Source: Semisulcospira habei
Taxonomy: Eukaryota; Mollusca; Gastropoda; Semisulcospiridae
DNA: 64,000 bases
Direction of reading: 5' to 3'
NCBI GenBank assembly: GCA_036245525.1
Contig: BTPG01000005.1
Location: 176,120,578 to 176,184,577 of the forward strand
Under the pieces are notes generated by a model. The model was not told the DNA's origin. It saw only the letters and a list, made by a program, of their open reading frames with translations, and ran no database searches. How positions within the stretch are numbered: position 1 is the stretch's first letter; every line of letters begins with the position of its first letter. The translations under genes and the position numbers were made by a program. Positions 20,872 through 32,636 of the stretch are shown here, in pieces.

Positions 20872-21002
20872 GATCTAAAGATTAAACCAGACGGAATTAA
20901 ACTTCTGTTGTTCATATATCTAGCGGTGCCAAGTGTTGGAGAGGTCGATCTTTTAACAGCTCAAACTCAGTGCTTTGCGCCTCTTCGAAGCTATGGAGAT
21001 AA
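20872..21002. other. Unassigned sequence
   Basis: Short spacer, nothing recognised. Confidence 0.4.
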
Positions 21003-21195
21003 ATGACAGGGGGAAAGCGAAAATCACATGGAAAGGGAAGATTTTTTTTTCTGTCAAGGGTTGCATGTCCCTGCCTAGCTCTGAGTGCCAACAGGATATG
21101 TCGACATATCCTTTTGACGCCATGAGCCAGTCAAGGGTACAAACCTCTTGGCTGATAAAATCTTTGATTCCCTTACCTTGTGAATCCATCCGTCT
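21003..21195. repeat. Imperfect palindrome, possible family L relative
   Basis: The centre is the perfect 20-bp palindrome AGGATATGTCGACATATCCT (21093-21112). The outer sequences ATTTTTTTTTCTGTCAAGGG and AGTCAAGGGTACAAACCTCT roughly mirror each other, and AAGATTTT/AAAATC motifs lie outside. Relation to 62704-62995 is weak. Confidence 0.5.
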
Positions 21196-21371
21196 GCTTG
21201 TGTGTCATTCTCAAAGAGAAGAATCTAAAATGGACACCAATTGACTACAAACGCGAACCGGCTAGGTGCATATCCTAAAAGCATGTATACGTGTGGCTGA
21301 AACGGCTGTAACATTCAATCGTGGATGTGTCCCTCAATCTGAGGAATGTATATGTGGCCTAACGCTGCCCA

Positions 21372-21436
21372 CAAGAGGTATTGATTCTCATGAGCCCCTG
21401 CGGTCGCAGGGGCTCATGAGAATCTATGCCTCTTAC
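21372..21436. repeat. Family A hairpin, TTCTC variant
   Basis: GATTCTCATGAGCCCCTGC faces GCAGGGGCTCATGAGAATC without mismatch across GGTC. The outer arms are AAGAGGTATT/TATGCCTCTT. Confidence 0.85.
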
Positions 21437-21639
21437 AGATGGGAAAATATGACTGAAAAGTAGAATGTATTTAGCTACAGTTTAGCTGATAACAGGCTAC
21501 AAGAAATGAGTCTGGTGTACACTTTAATATTGCTCTCTCAGTGACGTAAACCCCCTGGCCTTCATTGCTTTTTCCATTCTATAGACAAATAAGAAAAATA
21601 ACTACAAAAAAAGGAGCAGACAGAAAAAGACCATTAGCG

Positions 21640-22400
21640 AAAGAGAAAAGAAATTCCCTGAAAAGGCAAAGGGAGGTAATGTGATTTTTTTAAAAAATCG
21701 ATGGTGTTCGCATGCAGCCTCGTAAGTGTCATTTTGCCACGAAAAATCACGTTTTGATGCACTTGCCTTCTTTTCTTCTTCTTCTCGAACACCGTCACTG
21801 ACACTTGGGGGTTTGCTCTCAAAATGAAATCTGTGGTCTTCTGTAGCACCTCTACAGGCCCGTACAGTTTCTCTTGTAGAGTGGCGGGCTTTGGCCATAG
21901 CTCCTCCCTCAGCAGCTGGTGGTTCCCACAGTCCTGGAGGATGTACTCTGTGGTCTGCTCTGCTTCTCCACAAGGGCACAGGGGAGATGGCACGAGGTGG
22001 AAGCGTCTGTGCAGGTGGAAATGGAGTCGGTTGTGCCCGGTCCTCAGACAGAAGATGGTCACCTGCTCTTGTCTGGACAGCTGATGGTAACCGTCCTGGG
22101 ACCGTTGTGGTGGTCTGTACACATACTTAATGATGGTCTTCATCTCTGTGAAGCTGACTCCATTTTCGTCTTGTTCATCCTCCGCACCCAATTTTGCCAT
22201 TTTGTCAGCTTCTTCATTGCCGTAGATGCCACAGTGTGAAGGGATCCACTGCAGCACCAGTCTGGTGCACTTGATGTTTTGTAGTGTCTCTTGTAGACGT
22301 GGCAGTTTGCTTGCTGTTGCTGCCTCAAGGACAGACATGGCATCAGTCAGAAAGACGCCTCTTTTTCTGTTGACGAAATCTCCAACCTGTATTCAACAGA
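21640..22400 (-). pseudogene. LINE RNase H domain fragment
   Basis: The minus strand encodes FLTDAMSVLEAA (an RNase H active-site aspartate, near 22350), then WIPSHCGIYGNEEADKMAK (the H-x-G-N-x-x-A-D block, near 22200), a basic segment TGHNRLHFHLHRRFHLVPSP and a zinc-binding-like CPCG...ILQDC. This order is known from the 3' part of LINE ORF2 (Jockey/I/R1-type) and not from cellular RNase H. The reverse transcriptase is absent, so it is a 5'-truncated copy. The frame drifts out of recognisable protein below about 21800. Confidence 0.8.
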
Positions 22401-22684
22401 AAATCTTCATAACCGCCTTTTGAAGTAAGCCACACTCACACACATAAGCTGATCATCGGTGTACTGTGGCAGCAGAAAGGTTCTGCACATTTGTTACTGT
22501 CACTTACACGTCGAAGTTGAAAAGTTTCTATCTTGTAAAGACAGCTTGAAATTTTTTACGATATATATAAACCGGCCTTATAAACAGTTTTAATCGATAA
22601 ACATAAAAGATGAGCTTTTTTTGCGACATTTTATTTTTCCAATTAAAACACTGCCGGCAAGATCTGGCAAAACATTGCTAAAAG
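22401..22684. other. Unassigned sequence
   Basis: AT-rich. Nothing recognised. Confidence 0.4.
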
Positions 22685-22817
22685 TTAACAGGTTCACTGC
22701 CGACAATGCGAACACCACCCAACTGCAAGAGGCAGTTGAGGGGGGGGGGGGGGGGGGGGCGCATGAGGATCTATGCCTCTTGCTGCCTCTACTTTTATGC
22801 ATGTTCCTGGGACAGCG
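22685..22817. mobile_element. Family A element with G-run, cut by a SINE
   Basis: Starts TTAACAGGTTCACTGCCGAC. The left arm CTGCAAGAGGC runs into 19 G, then GCATGAGGATCTATGCCTCT. The right flank stops where the SINE begins near 22818. Confidence 0.75.
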
Positions 22818-23093
22818 AGGGTTTCTTTCTCCGGGTACTCCGGTTCTTCCACCCCCCCCCCCCACACACACACTTTGGTACCGGTTTCAGGCCACTTTAC
22901 AAATTTCAAATACAAGCGATCAAAAATCTTTGTAACTTCATTAGCTGAACTGGCCCTTCGTCTGTCTTGGACTGTGTTTGTCTTAAATGGCGTAAGTCCG
23001 TGTCTGTTACGTGAGTGTGCGTGTTGGGTTTCAGTTCGCGGCGCTTTGAGTCGATTTGCCCCAAAATTGAGAAAAAGCGCCTATATAATAACG

Positions 23094-23164
<71 letters not shown>
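22818..23164 (+). mobile_element. 5'-truncated SINE with (ATT)n tail
   Basis: TTTCTCCGGGTACTCCGG, CTTTGGTACCGGTTTCAG and TGTTGGGTTTCAGTTCGCGG are shared, in order, with the complete SINE at 37851-38325. GAAAAAGCGCCTATATAATA precedes 23 ATT units. The tRNA head is missing. Confidence 0.8.
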
Positions 23165-23317
23165 TCATGGTTTTGAATTAATGAAAATTGAAGAAACACA
23201 GCCTGAGCGGGCAGTTGACACTGATCGGGTTAAAAGGTCAATGTTACGTTTGTGGTCGTTATTCTTTTGAGAGCATGTGTGCGATTATTCTAGTGACCTC
23301 AAATATGACGTCAAAGT

Positions 23318-23671
23318 TGTTGGCAACATTTTGTAACATTTACGGCATGTGCCTAGACGTTTGTAGAAAGTTGTAGTTAGTTCTAGGGTGTTCTTGTTAA
23401 TGAATATTAATACGTTTTGGTTACGTTTTCTTTTCTGATTGGTTATGTTTTGTGAATTTGCTGGATTGTTCTGGAAATCTGTAATAGTATAAAAGACGGT
23501 GTTAGGAAATATGTGTGTACATTGTATGAGAGACGCAGTGTGTCGAAAGTGTTCATGCATTGTAGAGGAGACAGTGTATCAGTGTTGATGCATTTGTGGA
23601 TGCATTGTGCGGAGATTGCATCGTGATATTAAAATATTGTTGAAACTGTTACTCCTGTGTGGTCTACAACA
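23318..23671 (+). mobile_element. Long terminal repeat of an LTR retroelement
   Basis: 354 bp bounded by TGTTG and CAACA, the usual TG...CA inverted ends. TATAAAAG at 23488-23495 could serve as promoter and ATTAAAATATTG near 23625 as a weak polyadenylation signal. The following leader is shared with another copy (14571-14690), which supports a real element boundary. The family is unknown. Confidence 0.65.
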
Positions 23672-23790
23672 TAGTGCCACATGTGACGAGTTGCAGCTGA
23701 GTGAAGTTTCTTTACAAAAACTCTACGTGCGTGCGTCTGGTGTGATTGTATCATACTACGACTACGACTACCACGTAACAGTCAGTAAAC
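23672..23790 (+). mobile_element. LTR-retroelement leader remnant
   Basis: TAGTGCCACATGTGACGAG sits where a tRNA primer-binding site would be expected. The homology with 14571-14690 ends at CTACCACGTAACA. No gag or pol sequence follows. Confidence 0.6.
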
Positions 23791-23867
23791 GACACACTGG
23801 GAAAGTAAGACTCAGTCTATGGCGTGTCTTAGTTTTACATTTATTGCCACACATTGTCGGACAGGTT

Positions 23868-24221
23868 TTAACCCCTTCACTGCCAGAACACGACTAGCGT
23901 CGCTAAACTGCAAGAGACAGAGACTCTCATAACCTCCGCACATGCGGGGGCTCATGAGAATCTCTGCCTCTTGTTGGTGATCTTCAAACGGATTTGTTAT
24001 CTTGTATAAGGCCCTCAAACGGATCATTTATACTATTATTGATCCTCAAACGGATTGCTTATCGTGTTCGTGATCCTCAAACGGTTCGATTATCTTTAAT
24101 ACGTGATTCTCAAACGGATCGGAAATATTATTTGTCATCCGCAAACTGATCGGTTAGGTGATAGGCAGTCGCCGATGTTTTCAAATAGTTCATTCATGGG
24201 CACTGGCAGTGATGGGGTTAA
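23868..24221. mobile_element. Family A element containing a 37-bp minisatellite
   Basis: TTAACCCCTTCACTGCCAG to GGCAGTGATGGGGTTAA, 354 bp and so longer than usual. Hairpin 23908-23976 pairs AGAGACTCTCAT with ATGAGAATCTCT. The extra length is about six diverged copies of a CTCAAACGGATC-containing unit (23977-24155). Confidence 0.85.
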
Positions 24222-24826
24222 AGTGGTTTGTCTTGAGTCTAAAATGAGTTTGCTTCGACATTTCTTAAACTGCGTGCTTTTTTTTTTTCTCTCTCCTTCA
24301 TATTTCATTTCGAAAATGTATTTATTACTCTGTGACCTGTGCCTGGTGTCAAAGCAACTTTGAAAAAAACAACAACATAGAAACCGATGTGTTTTGAACG
24401 GTACTTTTTGACATTACTGCGGCTTCAAGATTTCTTGGTCGATCCATCTCCCGCAATTTACATGAAAACAAGACCAAGGTAATCTTGGCACATAAGCCCC
24501 CTCAAAGGATCCAAGCAAGAGGTTATGTCACAGTGACACTTACGTTTGTTTTTTCCTCTTTAAATATCTATCTGTTAAAGCGGGCAACGCACCCAAGAGG
24601 CTTCGCTGTCCTTTGGGTAGGCGTCGGGTCGATTGCTGGAACAGCTAAGCTGTCATTATTTTTTCCCCTTTATTATGTTGACTTCTAGAGTTTCGGACAT
24701 GTAATCTTTCTTTTGTTTGACTCGCAGAGATTGTGTTTCGTCCTCAAACTGTTACACAGAATTCCACTTCTCCACCTCAATCACGAATGCTTCGTACTTT
24801 TCACAGATTTGTCAAGTTTATTTAGT
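24222..24826. other. Unassigned sequence
   Basis: No gene or repeat family recognised. Confidence 0.45.
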
Positions 24827-24935
24827 TTAATCTCTTCACTGGTGAGAAGAACACCACTATTCAGCTGCAAGAGGCATAGGTCCACATGAACCCCCGCAAC
24901 CGCGGGGGCTCATGTGAACTTATCCCTCTTGCTGA
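24827..24935. mobile_element. Family A element, right end not found
   Basis: TTAATCTCTTCACTGGTGAG, then hairpin 24864-24933. CCACATGAACCCCCGC faces GCGGGGGCTCATGTGA: CACATG/CATGTG replaces CTCATG/CATGAG on both sides. Confidence 0.75.
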
Positions 24936-25542
24936 CAGCGTTCATAATGATCCGTGTGCCTTACACATACATTTTAAGCGCAGGCAACGATTGTTCCTAG
25001 AAAATCACTTTGCAGAAATCGCTGACAGTGACGACGTTCATCAAGTATATGGAAGTCCATGTGCACTCACGACCCTTCTATATTGTGAAACGGAAAATGA
25101 AGCCCTATTGGTGATTTTAAAATAATATAGCAGGTGTGGTGCATTTATTTAACTCAATAACTTAAATGGTTCCTCTTATTAATTTGATTCGGAAACTGTC
25201 CATATAAGTTTACTAACATAATTATGTGAAACTGTGTTGTAATATGTTTGTTTACTCTTACATACTGTCCTTTTTACCGACAATACATTTTTTTTTAAAA
25301 ATCAAGAATCTTGAACTTTGAAACGAGAGCTGGCTTCCATCATTCTGTCTTTGACAATACAATGGGCCACGGGATGTGGCGCAGGACGGGTTATTGGGCA
25401 CTCCTCGAGACTGAAGGGCGGGGGGAGAGATGGGGGGTGGGGGTGGGGGCTGGGGAGGGAGAGAAGACAAGGGAAGGGGGTGAGAGGGGGAGGGGGCGGG
25501 TTGCTGCACTCGCCTTCTAGTCCTTCAGACGTGGAGAACTGA
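24936..25542. other. Unassigned sequence, G-rich at 25415-25500
   Basis: The start may be remaining family A flank. The G-rich patch yields only low-complexity peptides. Confidence 0.45.
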
Positions 25543-25756
25543 GTTAACACATTCTAGCCCAGGACCAAAATCCCCAAATTTTGAAGTTGCCATCTTAAGG
25601 AGTCTATTACCATTCTAGTGACAGATCGAGCATGATAGTTCAAGGGTGGTGCCAGAATAGCTTGGCGCCTATGGGCGCCAAGCTATTATGGCTCCACCCT
25701 TGAACTATCATGCTTGATCCATTTCTTGCTGTGGTGTGTCGGGGCTGAAAGAGTTA
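25543..25756. mobile_element. Family B element, complete
   Basis: 214 bp from TTAACACATTCTAGCCCAGG to TCGGGGCTGAAAGAGTTAA. Hairpin about 25630-25727: CATGATAGTTCAAGGGTGGT faces CACCCTTGAACTATCATG, and GCTTGGCGCC pairs with GGCGCCAAGC. Confidence 0.95.
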
Positions 25757-25930
25757 ATCTCGACCTTGTTATAATGTTTAGCGGTGGTATTCATAAGCGA
25801 CCGACACGACTCGGCTTCGACTAAGATCGAAGTCTTAAATAACTTACTGTTATGGCAGTAGCCTGAGACTTCTGCCTTAAGACCACGCCGACCGTTTCAG
25901 TCTCCGTTCATGCCGGCACATCACACCCAG

Positions 25931-26135
25931 TTAACACATTCACTGCTGAAAAAAACAACAACTCACAACTGCCACAGGTTAAGGTCCTCATGGTCCCCCG
26001 CAATTGCGGGGGCTCATGAGGATCTATGCCTCTTGTTGAAACCACTTTGTATCCAGGTTTCTTTGACGGCTGGGGATCTTTGACACTCAATTTACAATAA
26101 TTTCAAAAAAACACAATTTGACAGTAAAAGGATTA
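25931..26135. mobile_element. Family A element
   Basis: TTAACACATTCACTGCTG to ACAGTAAAAGGATTAA. In the hairpin (25972-26036) the left arm is damaged (CACAGGTTAAGGTCCTCATG) but the centre CCCCCGCAATTGCGGGGG is perfect. Confidence 0.8.
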
Positions 26136-26150
26136 AGACCTACTTCCCCG

Positions 26151-26351
26151 TAACTCCTTGACTGCCGAGACTGAACAAAATGAACACGGTCTAACTGCAA
26201 GAGGCATAGATCCTCATGAGCCCCCGCGACAGCGGGGGCTCATGAGGATCTATGCCTCTTGCTGAGACCATTGTGCATCCTTGTTTCCTGGACGGAATGG
26301 AGAAATACATCGGAGACAAAAATGTACGTACAGTGACAGGGAATGGGTTAA
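26151..26351. mobile_element. Family A element with perfect hairpin
   Basis: Left end GTAACTCCTTGACTGCCGAG, right end ACAGGGAATGGGTTAA. Arms at 26194-26263 pair without mismatch over about 31 bp around GACA. Confidence 0.9.
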
Positions 26352-26657
26352 ACTCCCCCCAACTGGATCCGCTTGTAAGGGTGGGCCCTTTCATGCCTTT
26401 CTCCGTTTCCCAGATTGAGGAAAATCATGGGAGTGATACATTTGTGAATGTGCTGTACATTCTATAAATACGCTTGATCGGGCGAAATCCACACAAATGC
26501 CATTCAAAGTCACCTGCCCGCATGTATGCGATACACCGCTTACCTTGATTCGGCCACGCATATTGCAGTCAACGCTTCTTTGATGCTTGCTAGTGTTCAT
26601 CTTGTCTTTCTGTTTTTTAAAGTTGGATGAAAGCGGGCTGCTCCAGGCACTGAAAGG
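26352..26657. other. Unassigned sequence
   Basis: Nothing recognised. Confidence 0.4.
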
Positions 26658-26914
26658 TTAACCCTTTCACTGCCAAGAAAGAGTGATCTAACTGCAAGAG
26701 GCATAGATCCTCATGAGACCCCGCGACTGCGGGGGCTCATGAGGATCTATGCTTCTTGCTGAGAACACTTTGTGTCCATGGTTGTTTTTTTGTTTGTTTG
26801 TTTGTTTGTTAGTTGTTGTTGTTTTTTTTTTTTTTTTTTTTTGTACAGTTGTGGCTTTTGGTCGCTCAGTGAAGATAGAATCTAGATGTACGTCTGTCGA
26901 CAGTGGAGGGTTAA
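26658..26914. mobile_element. Family A element
   Basis: TTAACCCTTTCACTGCCAAG to GACAGTGGAGGGTTAA. Hairpin 26692-26760. The right flank is lengthened by (GTTT)n and a T-run (26788-26842). Confidence 0.9.
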
Positions 26915-27226
26915 TAGTTCCCAGTATCTCCCTTGTACATGTTGTCGGTATGTCGTGCAATAATGCTGCACAAATAAAGGCTGAAAAAAATGGTGAAGTT
27001 TTAATGTCGTAAACTCACCTGAAGGGCTTTTCCGCTCTTCTTTTCCAGGAGAGTTCCCCCCCTTGAGCACAAGAGACAGCAAAACACCTCAGTCCCGTGG
27101 GCATACTCAGTTTGATCGTGTAAGGAAAGAAGGATAAAAAGAAGTCTTAGATAAGGCAAGACAACATTGAGAACGCGTTGTACAGGCGAATCAAAGCTAG
27201 ACAAGCCCGCCCTGGAGCAGATCGCT
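26915..27226. other. Unassigned sequence
   Basis: CACAAATAAAGGCTG-like segment near 26969 and nothing else of note. AAGAAGTCTTAGATAAGGCA (27138) resembles AATTCTTTGTTTAGACAAGA at 31851, both followed by CAACATTGA, so a diverged repeat may be shared with 31740-31930. Confidence 0.45.
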
Positions 27227-27538
<312 letters not shown>

Positions 27539-27645
27539 CAATTAAAATGTGAAGAAAGGATCCACAGACACCACGTAGTTTAGGAGGAGTTACACTTTTA
27601 TTCTTTGCACAAATTTTCGCCCTCTCAGCGAGGGCTTCTTCAGGC

Positions 27646-28489
<844 letters not shown>

Positions 28490-28700
28490 TTATCATAAGT
28501 TCCCTGGGCATTTCCCTGAAGAAGCCCTCGCTGAGAGGGCGAAAATTTGTGCAAGAATAAAAGTGTAACTCCTCCTAAACTACGTGGTTTATGTGGATCC
28601 TTTCTTCACATTTAAGTATTTCATTGCTGCTTGGATCCATCTTTGGAGTGTGTGGTGCCAGCTTTCTTGGACTGGTTCTATTTTTTTTCATATATATATA

Positions 28701-28916
<216 letters not shown>

Positions 28917-28992
28917 TGTGTCTGTCCAGCGCTGAGTATTTCCCCATGGCATATATACAGTTGTTCCTCAGTTTGAGGGTCTCATTGTTAGT

Positions 28993-29072
28993 TTAACCCA
29001 TTGACTGCTGCTGGCGAGACTGCCGCTCGGCGGCAAAGACGCGTAACTCGCTAGCAGCAGTCAATGGATTAA
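28993..29072. mobile_element. Family F TTAA-bounded hairpin element
   Basis: 80 bp from TTAACCCATTGACTGCTGCT to AGCAGCAGTCAATGGATTAA. The next segment TGGCGAGACTGCCG/CGGCAAAGACGCG pairs poorly. Only copy seen in the window. Confidence 0.8.
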
Positions 29073-29393
29073 AGACTACATCCCGAGCAAGTTCTAAATT
29101 CACGGAACTTCCTATGTTTGATTTTGACACAGTTAAACCCCGGCTGAAGTTCTTGTTCGACATTTCTCGAAACTTTTATAACCTTCAGGAGCCGTGACTG
29201 ATGCACGCGATATCGGCGTCATATGCTGTAAGCAGTGTTTTTTGTTTTTTGTTTTTGTTTTTTTCCAACCGTGTTAGATGCCTTAAGCCACTCAGTACGC
29301 AAAAAGTGATCAGGCCGCTGACTGCACTGCTTCATCCGTGCGCCGGCCAACGCAGTGCGGCCTACGCAGGCCCTGAGGCCTTTTGCGCCGCAA
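29073..29393. other. Unassigned sequence
   Basis: T-rich near 29238-29263. Nothing recognised. Confidence 0.4.
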
Positions 29394-29498
29394 GGGTCAG
29401 TTGTGCGAGCAAGCTTGGTCCTTCACCAGCCACAAAGCAAGGTGTTCCGCTATAGCGGAGCACCTTGCTTTAGGAGCTCAGTGGCGCAGGACTAAGGT
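29394..29498. repeat. Family G hairpin
   Basis: GGGTCAGTTGTGCGAGCAAG begins the element. The central palindrome GCAAGGTGTTCCGCTATAGC faces GCTATAGCGGAGCACCTTGC (overlapping at TATA). GGCGCAGGACTAAG closes the right side. Confidence 0.75.
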
Positions 29499-29617
29499 AT
29501 CTTGTCCTAGGTACAGATTACGGCGGATGGGGATGCTCGCCTTTGATCACACTATTTCCTTTTGCTATTGCAGAGCTATTGCCTTTCCTTTATGCCTGGC
29601 AGCTTTTCTTGAAAACC

Positions 29618-29920
29618 AGTAACTCTTTCACCGCCGGGGAACTTGAATATAATCGCACCTCATGATCAGCCAAGTGCAAGAGGCCAAGAACCTCACGAGT
29701 CCTTTGCATTAGCAGGGGGTGTGGGGGAGGGGGGAACTGGGGTGGGGGGGGGGGGGAGGGGTCCTGAGGTTCTTTGCCTCTCTCTGGCCTCATATAGTTA
29801 GATATCATGGCATGTTTTTTTTGGTTTTTTTTTTTGTTGCATGGATGTGGTTTCTTGGCGTTGACTGATTGGCCATGTGTTGTATTTTTAATGTGTGCGA
29901 CGAAAAGGGAAGAGGGTTAA
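29618..29920. mobile_element. Family A element, AAAGAAC type with expanded G-rich tip
   Basis: Left end AGTAACTCTTTCACCGCCGG, right end GGGAAGAGGGTTAA. The hairpin arms AAGAACCTCACGAGTCC (left) and TCCTGAGGTTCTTTGCCTCT (right) are separated by about 50 bases of G-rich sequence where GCGGGGG should be. Confidence 0.75.
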
Positions 29921-30109
29921 TAAAGAAAAGAATGTAATACCCTTTCCCCAAGACAGATGCAGCCCACATAAATGTTTTCTCTAGATAAATGTGTGTTGTA
30001 CCAATTCCAACTGGAAAACACTGTACTATCTTCTTCCTTGCCGCGCACCAAATTGCGGTTTACATTTTTCCGCGGCTTTCGGTGTCGGCTGAGCGATGCG
30101 AGCCAGCAG

Positions 30110-30229
30110 AGGTCACCTTCACGAGTGAGCTTGGTCCTGCGCAAGCCGCTAAGCAAGGTGTTCCGCTATATAGCGGAGCACCTTGCTTAGTGGCTTACGC
30201 AAGACTAAGCTCACTAATGCAACTGACCC
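30110..30229. repeat. Family G hairpin, most complete copy
   Basis: AGGTCACCTTCACGAGTGAG and CTTGGTCCTGCGCAAGCCGC face GTGGCTTACGCAAGACTAAG and CTCACTAATGCAACTGACCC. The centre TAAGCAAGGTGTTCCGCTAT pairs with its mirror through TATATA. About 55-bp stem. Confidence 0.85.
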
Positions 30230-30388
30230 GTGGCAGGCGTGAGTGACGTCTGAAGGCGGGTGTCTCGTACCCTCAATGGAGACTTTGGCCCAAGCTAACG
30301 AAGCAATACCACTGAGATACCATTGTCGATTTGTTCGTCTCTCAGTTTGAATAATAATAGCGCAAAGTCGACTGTCTTGGTAAATCTG
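30230..30388. other. Unassigned sequence
   Basis: Nothing recognised. Confidence 0.4.
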
Positions 30389-30454
30389 CGTGCGGGTCTG
30401 TGAATTTCAACCGTGCGGCTTCGGCCGCACGGTTCAAATTCACAGAGCCGCACT
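30389..30454. repeat. Family I hairpin, GAATTTC variant
   Basis: GTGCGGGTCTGTGAATTTCA and ACCGTGCGGC face GCCGCACGGT and TCAAATTCACAGAGCCGCAC. Compared with 20347-20413, arm bases differ in both strands of the stem together. Confidence 0.85.
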
Positions 30455-30539
30455 CATTTCGTGTGTTGAGTTTTTGCTCTAGAGGTAAAACAGGTTGGAG
30501 GAAACGGTCGCCACTGGAAATATGATTTTCCCCCCACTA

Positions 30540-30603
30540 AATCTGAAAGACATAGATCTAGTTGAGCTGCAGGAGCTCATGAGAATCTCATGCTCTTTCT
30601 GAC
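30540..30603. repeat. Family A hairpin, decayed
   Basis: GAAAGACATAGATCTAGTTG faces GAGCTCATGAGAATCTCATG around GCTGCAGGAGC. The G/C-rich section is lost. Confidence 0.55.
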
Positions 30604-30934
30604 AACCCACAGCTTCATTTAGATCCTCTGTTTATACGGGAGGGTTTCAGTACACAATTCGCTGTGACTGAATTCAGTCCCCCAGCCATACTAACCCTCC
30701 TCCATTTCTTACTTGTGTAATAGGGATAGGGTCACATGGGTCATGCAACCTATGTTAGTATGGTAAAGATCGGCTTTAATTTACATGCCTTCTCCTCCCA
30801 CGCGGGACGGATGAAATCATGGGGACTTAGTTCGACTGCTCGGCTGAAGAACCGGCTACGCTTTACCTGACTCAACACCCTCAATCTGAGAAACTAAAGA
30901 AGAAAAAAAAAAAAAGCAGAGATAGATATCGACG
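30604..30934. other. Unassigned sequence
   Basis: Nothing recognised. Confidence 0.4.
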
Positions 30935-31000
30935 AGCAAGAGGCATAGATTTACATGGGCCCCTGCGAATGCAGGGGTCACGTAAATCTATTCCTCTTGC
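30935..31000. repeat. Family A hairpin, TTTAC variant
   Basis: AGAGGCATAGATTTACATGG faces TCACGTAAATCTATTCCTCT. GATTTAC/GTAAATC replaces GATCCTC/GAGGATC, and CCCTGC pairs with GCAGGG. Confidence 0.85.
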
Positions 31001-31434
31001 AGATGGGAGATATCTGGATCACACGCTGCCGCGTATTGCACAAACGTTGCTTTATAGATTGAAGTTTTATTCTTATCAATACGGTCTGGTCCCCCGCCAC
31101 TCAATTACGGTATCTAAGCTGCCATCGAATTTTCACCAGCAAACCCCTCCTGATAGTGCCGGTGGTGAAAGGCCTATAGACACCTAGTTATCAATTTCTG
31201 CGTAAACTGTTCGTTTTTGCTGACTGGTTCTTGTGGGGTTTTTTGGGGTGTGTGCGCAGTGCACTTAGTTTTGATTTTAATGGTTTGTTTCTCTGTGTGT
31301 GTGTGCGTGTTTTTTTGTGGTTTTTTTTTTTTGTTTGTTTGTTTGTTGCCTAGCACGCCGTATCAACGCGCACAGGAGTGTATGGTAATAAAACAAAGCT
31401 AGCGAAGCGGAACAGACAATAACAGATTCCTAGT
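31001..31434. other. Unassigned sequence
   Basis: GTTTG repeats and T-runs at 31281-31346. No gene recognised. Confidence 0.45.
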
Positions 31435-31606
31435 TTAACCTCTTCACTGCCACTGTACGCGCATTTTTGTTTCTGAAATGTTTGTTCAAGCCATAGCGGG
31501 CCAAGAAACATGGATACAAATTGGTCTCTGCAAGGGGCATAGATCCTCATGAGCCCCCGCAGTCGCTTGCAGTTGGATCGCGTTTACTCGGCAGCAAAGG
31601 TGTTAA
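31435..31606. mobile_element. Family A element with right hairpin arm deleted
   Basis: TTAACCTCTTCACTGCCACT to GGCAGCAAAGGTGTTAA. The left arm AAGGGGCATAGATCCTCATG ends at CCCCCGCAGTCGC and jumps to TTGCAGTTGGATCGCG, the normal right flank. Confidence 0.85.
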
Positions 31607-31930
31607 AGGGACCTGCTTCAGGCAATAAACGGTTAATATCTTCTTTATTAATGTTCTTACTAGGTTTTACAATAATATAGGATAAAAGGGCTAATTTAAC
31701 GTACACAGCTTGAATATCGTAAAATTTTAAAAAGTCTTTTCAGCTCTTTCTTCTCCTTTGTACGTAGGAGAGTTTTTCCCGTTACTCACAAGGGGCAGTA
31801 GAAAACCTGTTACGTGTGCATACTCTTCTGATTGTGAAAAGAAGTATAGAAAATTCTTTGTTTAGACAAGACAACATTGATAACCCGTTGTATCAGCGTA
31901 GCAATCCAGGAGCCCCATGGAGCAGATCGC
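31607..31930. other. Unassigned sequence
   Basis: AT-rich. See the possible weak repeat noted at 26915-27226. Confidence 0.4.
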
Positions 31931-31993
31931 TTTACCCCATTCAGCCCTGACGCACTACAGCAGGAGATGGGTCGACCATGATAATTCAAGGGT

Positions 31994-32562
31994 CTGTCAC
32001 ATCTAGAGTACAATACAAAGTTCTGTCCATCTGTCATACCTGTTTGTCTCCTTCTACTGGCCCTGTCTATCTTTCTGAGCTTCTTCATTTGTACACACCT
32101 TCAAGACAGCTCCGTTCCGCAGCAGACATTAAACTATTACGCTTTCCGACTGTGAGAACTAAGTCTTTTGGCGAGAGGTCTTTCTCATACCAAGGAAGAT
32201 TTCTTTGAAATAAACTCCCACAGTCCCTCATATATGTTGAATCAGCCAATAGTCTCCGGCAGTCTTTAAAGACGCATTTATTCCTTTAAACGTGCATTCA
32301 CTGTTATAATTTGTCACCGTAGTCAGTTAGAGCTGCCTAGTGTATCCGTTATTTAGTTTTATGGTACACCTATATCTTTGGTGTGTGTCAGCATTTCTTG
32401 TTGGTGTGTTTACTCTGCTAAGCTTATTTTCCTTGTATATCTTGTTGCGTGAGTGTGTATGTTAGGGAATTATGTGTTGTATGATGCAAGGTGTATGTAT
32501 GTATGTCATTTGTACGGCGCGTAGAGCTTTTCTATCGAAAGTATGGGCGTCTTAAAAATATA

Positions 32563-32635
<73 letters not shown>
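31994..32635 (+). mobile_element. CR1/L2-like LINE 3' fragment with (ATT)n tail
   Basis: The body encodes the reverse transcriptase C-terminus (32000-32292). It is followed by a 3' untranslated region, a GGCGCGTAGAGCTTTTCTAT segment and about 70 bp of ATT (32564-32635). It inserted into the left arm of the family B hairpin between GGGT and AGTGCC. Confidence 0.8.
32000..32292 (+). pseudogene. LINE reverse transcriptase C-terminal fragment
   Basis: Residues LYTPSRQLRSAADIKLLRFP and GERSFSYQGRFL precede a TGA where the family normally has the Trp of W-N-x-L-P. NKLPQSLIYVESANSLRQSL and KTHLF then follow in the same frame. A nonsense mutation and 5' truncation make it inactive. Confidence 0.8.

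Positions 32636-32636
<1 letters not shown>

Noticed and set aside
21634..22338. Cellular RNase H gene
   Set aside because: The C-terminal zinc-like block and lack of a start context match LINE ORF2 tails. The fragment is truncated and decayed.
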